Assembly: GCA_030248215.1 (NCBI GenBank)
Contig: JASANG010000683.1
Location: 1-64,000 of the forward strand
DNA from: Enoplolaimus lenunculus
Lineage: Eukaryota; Nematoda; Enoplea; Enoplida; Thoracostomopsidae
Length of the DNA stretch: 64,000 nucleotides
Direction: 5' to 3'
Shown here: positions 57,800 to 64,000 of the stretch, in pieces
Layout of the letters: the number at the start of each line of letters is the position of its first letter
Numbering within the stretch: the first letter of the stretch is position 1
Made by a program: the position numbers and the translations under genes
The notes under the pieces: generated by a model
Seen by the model: only the letters and a program-made list of their open reading frames with translations
Database searches by the model: none
What the model was told of the DNA's origin: nothing

Positions 57800-57988
57800 T
57801 GAAAAAAAATGGCGAGTCAAATTGAGTCTCTCCGAAATAGGCTGTACGGAACTACACAAATGAGTCAAATTCGACACTCCAACAGAGCCAAATTCGACTC
57901 ACTGGGTCGCTAGTTTGACTCTGGCGGAGACGAATTTGACTCAGTTTCCGTAGTCCCGTTGAGCCTATTTTAGAGAGAGTCAATTCAA
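57800..57988. mobile_element. F2 MITE, worn ends
   Basis: ATGGCGAGTCAAATTGAGTC, CTCCGAAATAGGC on the left and AGCCTATTTTAGAGAGAGTC on the right; the CACTGCA/TGCAGTG tips are lost. Confidence 0.65.
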
Positions 57989-58717
57989 ATGCTAGTTTGA
58001 AGTCGAGTTTTTCGCTGGCTTCGCTTTCAAAGTTTTTTATCAATTATCTCAATAGCCTGCTTTTTGGAATAAGTCGTGAAGTCACACCTATTTTCCAAAT
58101 TTGCTTCTTTTGTCGGATATGTAATTAATGCAAACAAAAGGCGTTGCTTGTCAATCATTAGGCGTGTGTTCCAGCAGGCAGCTCCAATGAAAACACGAAG
58201 TTAAGTCATGTTTTGAATTTTCATATGATTTCCATCGTTTGTGCAAAATATTTTAAATAAATGCATATCGCTCAAATCAATGATTTTAGAAGAAAAAAGA
58301 ACCGTATCAGCAAAAGTTTTTATTGTTTATGCTTTATTGAGCATTATGGGGTCTACTAGCAGTTGTTAAAAACTTGAGATTCAAAGTATTTTAACAAACA
58401 TTTATTCATGTTTACTATCAGTTATTATATCCTTATCAACAGAGGGCTGTTTTTTAAATGCTTATGAAATAAAATTTTTGGTTTATATCCTATCTATATA
58501 ATTTAAGCTGCAATATTCCACGTACGCATTTTGGGCTAGATTCCAACATACTTTGTTTACAATAGTTTCAGAGCACATAGGCGGATTGCTTTAAAATTAG
58601 AAAATTTTCATACAGATTTTTATGCATAAATCTGTCTTACTCGACAGCTTTCCATCAGTTATTGTTTTAACTCTTGACCGCCGATTAGCTGGAAGTTTAT
58701 GTCTTTTAGTTTTCACA
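57989..58717. other. No exon or gene recognised
   Basis: A minus-strand reading CDFTTYSKKQAIEIIDKKL near 58030-58088 looks protein-like but matches nothing I know and ends in a stop. Otherwise AT-rich DNA. Confidence 0.35.
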
Positions 58718-58725
58718 CATTTATT

Positions 58726-58899
58726 GACCCGTGTTACTTTTAGCGCCGTCTTGGTTTCTGTTGGGTCTGGAAAAGAGTAGGCTTACATTCTAGACTACAA
58801 TTTTTTTGCTTAGGCTTAGGCTTAGGAATACGCTAACGCTAGGCTTAGGCTTAGGAATACGCTTAATCTACGGTTACGGTCCTAAAAGTAACATTGGCC
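58726..58899. mobile_element. F1 MITE with TTAGGC core
   Basis: Starts GACCCGTGTTACTTTTAGCG, ends CCTAAAAGTAACATTGGCC. Flanks CATTTATT (58718-58725) and CGTTTATT (58900-58907) match at 7 of 8. Confidence 0.86.
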
Positions 58900-59284
58900 C
58901 GTTTATTCGTCTGAACGGAACCCACCAAACAGTTTGTTTCGATTCATATAATGCACTACATAAATATCCGTCTGGATTGTTATTGGCTCCAAACACGAGG
59001 TTACTTATAATAGTCTATTTTTGTTTTAACGCTTCATTCTGAAACTATACGGCCCCAAATTGGTCATTTAAAACCCACATTCGTATTGTGATTTGAATTA
59101 ATGCATCTGTTTCGCTACCCACTTTTTTCGCTAGGTTTTTTACCTGTGTAGGTTTGGTCAAAAATCATGTTTATTCTCCTTTGATGACATTTTTGTTTAT
59201 GCCAACGGCCACACTGTGAAGATCACCCCTGTTATTTATCTTGGCTTGCCCTTTGTAAAACGAAGAGACAAAGAAACTTGGGAA

Positions 59285-59404
59285 ATTTAAGGTTTTTAGG
59301 CTTAGGCTTAGACTTAATTAGGATTAACCTATTGGTTTACGCTTTAACTTACGATTAGGTTTAGGCTTAGTGTGCATGGGCAGACCCCGAAATTAACATG
59401 GGCC
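59285..59404. mobile_element. F1-like fragment
   Basis: TTAGGCTTAGGCTTAGACTT, GGTTTAGGCTTAG, then CCGAAATTAACATGGGCC at the right end; left end missing. Confidence 0.5.
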
Positions 59405-59574
59405 ATCATCATATATAATATATTTAACTGTTTAACCAGTTTGTAACCTTATACATGTAAAACTAGGAATGAAAATACATCTACTCGAAATTACATCTTA
59501 TTTCCAAACGACCTTGGCTCTACAGAATTTGATGAAAATATATAGCCGAAATCAATAAAGCTCCTCAGATATAA

Positions 59575-60105
59575 GTAGTGTAAAAACGGGTGTTTTGAGC
59601 CAAGTTGCAACAGTTAGCACTGTTGCCATCAATCGTAACTATTACCGACAGCTTACATAAAATGCAACGGTTGAAACTGTTCCCGACAACAGTTTGTACG
59701 AAATTCTACAGTCTAAACTGTTAATAGCAACTTGCACAAATTGCAACATTCTAAACAGTTCCAACAGTTTTCACAAAATGCAGCAGTTGAAACTGTTACG
59801 AGCAGTTTGCACAAATTGCCATTGACCATCTGGAACGATAAATATTTCGATTATCTCGCTACTTAATTTACATGTGTTCTCCAAAAATTTTATTCTCCGT
59901 GCACCACAAGCTTGAACTTTTACGTTTTGAATCGAAAGTATTGAAAATAGTTTACCAGTTTCAAGAAATATCTTTCACACCAGGTACTAAACCGTTGGCA
60001 ACAGTTATAGCATCGTTCCAACTGTTGCATTTTGAGCTAGAACCAAAACGATTGGAAACAGTTGGAACAATGCTAACTTTGTATTTTGGGCCAGAACCCC
60101 ATTTC
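59575..60105. repeat. AACTGTT-rich inverted-repeat element
   Basis: TTTTGAGCCAAGTTGCAACA near the left and GTATTTTGGGCCAGAAC at the right may be inverted ends. Between them AACTGTT/AACAGTT and TTGCACAAATTGC recur more than ten times. The plus frame 59872-60114 lies inside and looks repeat-derived. Confidence 0.5.
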
Positions 60106-60496
60106 ATACTATGATATATTTCTAGCGATTTGATATGTATTTGTTGTATTCAGAACGAGGCAATGTTTAAAGCTATTGAAAATCATTTAAAATAAAACTT
60201 TATGAAACTTATATATTTTTTCAGTGGCTAGAAGCATAAGTCAACTAAAACACACATCAAACTGCCAGAAGCGTGTTGTTAAAGCCAAGTTTAAGCAATA
60301 AATATAATTGTAAATATAGTCAGCGCCCCGAAAACATGCAGCAAATGAAATACCCGAAACTAGTCAGGAAGTGGAACGTACCGCCTAAAAGTTAAAATGT
60401 TTTCAATTTAAGACTTATTGTTGCAAAATATTTAGCAATATTTAACGCTAACGTGACTGTATTTAGACATTCATCGGATGAATTACGTTTCACGTA

Positions 60497-60692
60497 CACT
60501 GCAAAAACGATGAGTCAAATTAACTATGTCCGCAATAAGCTTTTCAGGACTACTCGAGTCAAATTCGGCTCCACCACAGTTAAATTCGACTAGTCGAATT
60601 TGACTCTAGCGGAATCGAATTTGAATCAGTTTTTTGTAGGACCGCAAAGCCTATTTTGGAGATAGTCAACTTGACTTACCACTTTTGCATTG
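60497..60692. mobile_element. F2 MITE, 196 bp
   Basis: Starts CACTGCAAAAACGATGAGTC, ends CTTACCACTTTTGCATTG; central GAGTCAAATTCG palindromes kept. Confidence 0.75.
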
Positions 60693-61152
60693 TATCCACG
60701 CCAAACACAAAACGAAAATTGTACTTAAACCAAAGACCCCACAGCGTAGGTATAAGAGATACTGGGGAAAACGTGGTTGGCACCAAAAACATCAACAGAA
60801 ACGAGAAATAAGATAATATTACGTTGTTTTAGTAAACTTGTTGGGTGATATAGCACAAGTAAAACATTTTCTCTCTTGCTATGCTCGGTGGCATTAAAAC
60901 TGTAAAATGAGGAATCCTTGTGAAAATCTGGATTAAATAAATAAATGTGGATAGCTGTGCTTCGAACACCATCCAATAATCCTTTTAAATTTCGTACATG
61001 GAAGTTTAACATATAAACTTAACTTGGTCCGTCCCAATTCTTAAGCGGTCCATTAAATTTTGCACAAAACAAACCCGTCGTACACTTAACTACATAACTG
61101 ATAACAATTGAGGTTCTTGTAAAAAAGCGACATTGATAACATCCAGCTTGCA
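60693..61152. other. No exon or gene recognised
   Basis: A 95-codon minus-strand frame (60725-61012) spans this stretch but resembles no RyR segment or other family I know. Confidence 0.35.
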
Positions 61153-61154
61153 TA

Positions 61155-61598
61155 CTGCAGTGAGCCGAATAACAGGGGCACTGTTATTTAATTGGCCTCT
61201 GAAGGCTGTACCCCCTGTTATTCGGTTACGAACCGTTATTGGTTTTAATCCACCCTCCGCTGCCATTCGTTACTGACATATATCTGGCGTTGTAACTAAT
61301 CCGTTGAATTCAACATTTGTCTTCTATCAAAAGCTCGTGCGATAATGCAAGCTTATACTTAGGAAAGCACTTTCAAAATTTAAATATGCTTTAAAGTTTC
61401 GAACCCAAACTGATTTATTCTTGGAGTCATTTATACACTGCAATTAGAAAGAGTTGACATTTATGGACTCTAATTAGGGTTTAGGGACTCTATCCGCGTG
61501 CGGACTTTTATTAGGGATACGGACTCCCATTGATTGGGTTGGGACTCAAAATGGGGACCCCCTTCTTATTACCACCTCCTTTATTCGGGTCACTAGAG
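61155..61598. mobile_element. F6 MITE (Tc1/mariner-like), complete, 444 bp
   Basis: Starts CTGCAGTGAGCCGAATAACA, ends TTTATTCGGGTCACTAGAG, flanked by TA on both sides. Ends are inverted; the interior repeats GGACTC and ATTAGGG words. Confidence 0.82.
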
Positions 61599-61796
61599 TA
61601 GAATACTAAAGGCATTCTTAAAAAGTGGTTTACCGTCTAGACAAGTTGAGTAGGGACACTTCTACATTTCTGTGAAATCCCTGCATGGTGGTCCTAAAAT
61701 TTTTGGCACCCTCACACACTGATCTGGTTATGGGTTTAACAATCTTTCGGAATTGTTGAAAGATATTTTCCTATAATAAACACTGACAACAAAAAT

Positions 61797-61982
61797 GACC
61801 CATGTATAGAACAGGGCCGGATCGTTTTCCGGCGGGGCCGTAATAGAGTCAGTTTAAGCTTTAGGCTAATTTTTTGCTTAGACTTAGACTTAGGCATAAG
61901 CTGATCCATACGCTTAGGCTAATAGGCTTAGGCTTAGGAATATGCTTATACTACTGTTGCGGCCCTGTTCTATACAAGGGCC
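61797..61982. mobile_element. F1 subfamily MITE with TTAGGC core
   Basis: Starts GACCCATGTATAGAACAGGG, ends CCCTGTTCTATACAAGGGCC. Flanks ACAAAAAT (61789-61796) and ACAAAAAA (61983-61990) match at 7 of 8. Confidence 0.84.
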
Positions 61983-62194
61983 ACAAAAAATAAATACATT
62001 TTTAATGTTTGTCATTTTGGCCTTACAGATTGAAACTAAACAAAATGATTTTGTCAGCACATCTCCTTTGCTATCCAATTTTAAATGACGATCGAGCTTA
62101 ACACTGTTTTCTGCTTGAATGTGGTAAATTAAGACATTATATATATCGTATACAGAATTGAAACATATATTTAGTTTGTAAGTACTACGATATT

Positions 62195-62565
62195 TAAAAG
62201 CGTAGCAACGGGAAATTGAAACTGTTGTTAAAAAGACTGAAAAAATCAGAAGAGATTTTTGGCACCAAAAAAGAAACGGAAAAGAAACAAAAAACTATTT
62301 TCGAAAATGGAAGGAAAAATGTGCGTTTGATAGCAGAATCAGTGTGATTAAATTCCACAAAATTAAACCTACTTTCCAATTTTCGCTTGAACAACTGAAA
62401 CTTGAAATCACAATCGAAATGGAATTTGAAAACTGTCTCTATTTCCTGCTTCTATCCTTGTTAAATCGCCGATTTCGAATTTTTAAAAATCTGCAACAGC
62501 GGGGAATTAAAACAGTTTCCAAGTTCAATTTCCAATTACTACCTTTTCAAAAGCGTAGTTGAAAA
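62195..62565. repeat. Inverted-repeat element with AAAAGCGTAG at both sides
   Basis: AAAAGCGTAG occurs as a direct repeat at 62197-62206 and 62549-62558. Inside lie CGGGAAATTGAAACTG at left and TTCAATTTCCAATTAC at right. Possibly a MITE; only one copy in the window. Confidence 0.4.
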
Positions 62566-63815
62566 ACAGCGTCTATAATTTCAACAAGGCGGGCACAAGA
62601 TAATGTGGATTACACATAAGAGTTTAGTCGAGTATTCATGTGTTAAAAGTTAAGTAGTATCTATACAGTTGAAACAAAGACTATCTTCGAATTGGACATA
62701 CGCAACGCTCCTGAAGTTATCTACCTTAAACGTGTTTTACTTTTCAAATAGCTCATCTATTAATGAAGCTAAACAGGTTTTGTTCAGGCTGATGTAAGTT
62801 ATAAGAGCCTGACGTTGGGCAATAGATAAACTACCGTGCCAATGCTGCAACAGTGTCGTGTAGCGTAAGTGTGACCATACTACACTGCTGACAGTACAAA
62901 TTGTACAGAATTATTATAAATTAATAACTAAATATCATTTTAATAGTTAGGTTCTGTGGAAAGCGGGCTACCAAATGCCGAAACGTTACGATGCCGATTT
63001 TTATTGATTGCGGATCGAATATGTGGTTTGTACTTTGTAAGAGTACATCACGTGGGCAGACAGATATTGCAGTATTGGGATCATGAAAAGATGAAAGTTT
63101 TGAGTAAGGCCCTTTATACTAAAATTTGAACAGAACGTTAAACTCAGGCTCGCATTTTTACGAATAGAACGACGTCTTTTAGTTGAGGCTAAAAATGTAA
63201 TTTGTGCTGGGAAGCGGGAGTGCCCATGGGTTTACTACTTTTATTTAAACCGGATCAATATCCTGGTCTAAATGTGTTAGGCTATACATTAATGCGCATT
63301 AAAGACCAATGGAAAATTTCAGATATGATTAAGTTCAGTCTCCTAATATGGTTAGCAGAAATGCTAGAACATCATTCAAAATTGCCTATTATTACTTTTA
63401 CGATTTATACGCGCATGAGTTCTTTCCGTCTTTAGATTTGCTGCCGAGTATTTCGACTATCAGGCCAAGATAGAGTTTATTTACCAAACAGTGCTAAAAC
63501 TCAGGCTTGCTCAACCTAGGTAATCATGTATTAAGACAGTGGGAGTACAAAAATTAGTATTCTGAACCACCTTATATAAGGAGCTTAAAGTAGTGAGAAT
63601 CCGGTGATATTCAAATTGAAAACTCATGATAAGATACGTTTTAACAAAAACAGAGAGAACCATGAATCCTATTTAACTAATTCTTTTGGTAATATTTTGG
63701 CGCTCAAGGCGGTAGCAAATCGTTTATTTTAGGGTACCTTGTTTTTAATTTTTGGTAGGTTAGTTTTTGTAATTTATTTTTTAACAGTAGTGTAAAAGGC
63801 CGGTTTTGCCCTCTC
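62566..63815. other. No exon or gene recognised
   Basis: Includes a 77-codon plus frame at 63202-63435 without recognisable similarity. RyR exons expected upstream of the calmodulin-binding helix were not found here. Confidence 0.35.
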
Positions 63816-63817
63816 CT

Positions 63818-63866
63818 CCTCCTCCCTCCTCCCTAAAGCGGAGGAGGAGGAGGGAGAGGGGTATTT
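63818..63866. repeat. Polypyrimidine/polypurine inverted repeat (CTCCTC / GAGGAG hairpin)
   Basis: CTCTCCTCCTCCTCCCTCCT is followed after CCCTAAAGC by GGAGGAGGAGGAGGGAGAGG. The arms are nearly complementary, with further CTCCTCCGCCTCCTC downstream. Confidence 0.7.
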
Positions 63867-64000
63867 GCGCAGACCTCCTCCGCCTCCTCAGAAAAGGAAC
63901 TGTAACCTTTGGGCTATAAAATGCTTAGCCTAAAATTCAGCATTTTTCTCGCAAATGATTTGCTCTACTCCTGTACTAATTTTCAGTTTAACAACTGCAA

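Noticed and set aside
60725-61012. 95-codon minus-strand frame upstream of the recognised RyR exons
   Set aside because: Its sequence (NLKGLLDGVRSTAIHIYLFN) matches no RyR segment I know and has no paired splice sites in phase.
9590-61982. TTAGGC blocks as proof of a nematode or of chromosome-fusion scars
   Set aside because: The hexamers are carried inside elements flanked by 8-bp target duplications, so neither taxonomy nor fusion follows from them alone.
1-64000. LTR retroelements, endogenous viruses, Polintons or toxin genes
   Set aside because: I looked for paired long direct repeats, primer-binding sites, and Gag, Pol, capsid or envelope motifs and saw none. The only reverse-transcriptase remnant is the LINE tail at 8095-8525.

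Overview
The window reads as AT-rich nuclear DNA from a fast-evolving invertebrate animal. The evidence is a spliced, typically metazoan ryanodine receptor gene with GT-AG introns, an intronless 7TM receptor gene, and a dense load of short non-autonomous DNA transposons. The hexamer TTAGGC, the nematode telomere repeat, recurs many times. It sits inside transposable elements, so it hints at a phylum but does not prove one.

Layout. Positions 1-23,000 are intergenic: a mosaic of duplicated segments (216-3050), MITEs, one decayed LINE tail followed by a 270-bp (AAC)n tract (8095-8793), and no host gene I can support. Positions 23,320-24,333 (+) hold a single-exon 337-residue rhodopsin-like 7TM receptor without the usual DRY and NPxxY residues. 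After a 4-kb repeat-rich spacer, 28,348-56,946 (-) holds the last 32 recognised exons of a ryanodine receptor. They join with matching phases into 4,227 nt, i.e. 1,408 codons plus a stop. The fragment runs from the calmodulin-binding helix through the Ca2+-activation site, EF-hands, divergent linker, six core membrane helices and GGGIGD pore to the C-terminal zinc domain. The 5' part of the gene must lie beyond 57 kb, mostly outside the window. Positions 57-64 kb are repeats with one doubtful exon.

The two genes converge tail to tail. The introns are largely built of MITEs, often a few bases from a splice site. I separate ten families, F1-F10, by their ends and target-site duplications (TSDs). 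F1: ends GGCCMATGTTACTTTWAGGG, 8-bp TSD, TTAGGC core. F2: ends CACTGCAAAAAATGG, 8-bp TSD, palindromic. F3: ends CAGGGTGYAACCGG, 8-bp TSD. F4: ends CAGGCCCGTAGCCAG, 8-bp TSD. F5: ends near CAGCGRCGGATCCAG, 8-bp TSD. F6: ends CTGTAGTGACCCGAATAAGA, TA TSD. F7: ends CTCTCTAAAAACTTAAAC, TA TSD. F8: ends near AGCCCTATTCACACGTGCAA, TTA TSD. F9: ends near CCGGTATTCTCAAATG. F10: ends near GGTTTCTGAAATCTTA.

The most unusual item is F1: at least 14 near-complete copies, six with perfect 8-bp TSDs, that disperse telomere-like TTAGGC blocks through this locus. No transposase, LTR element, CRISPR array, rRNA or intact tRNA was seen.
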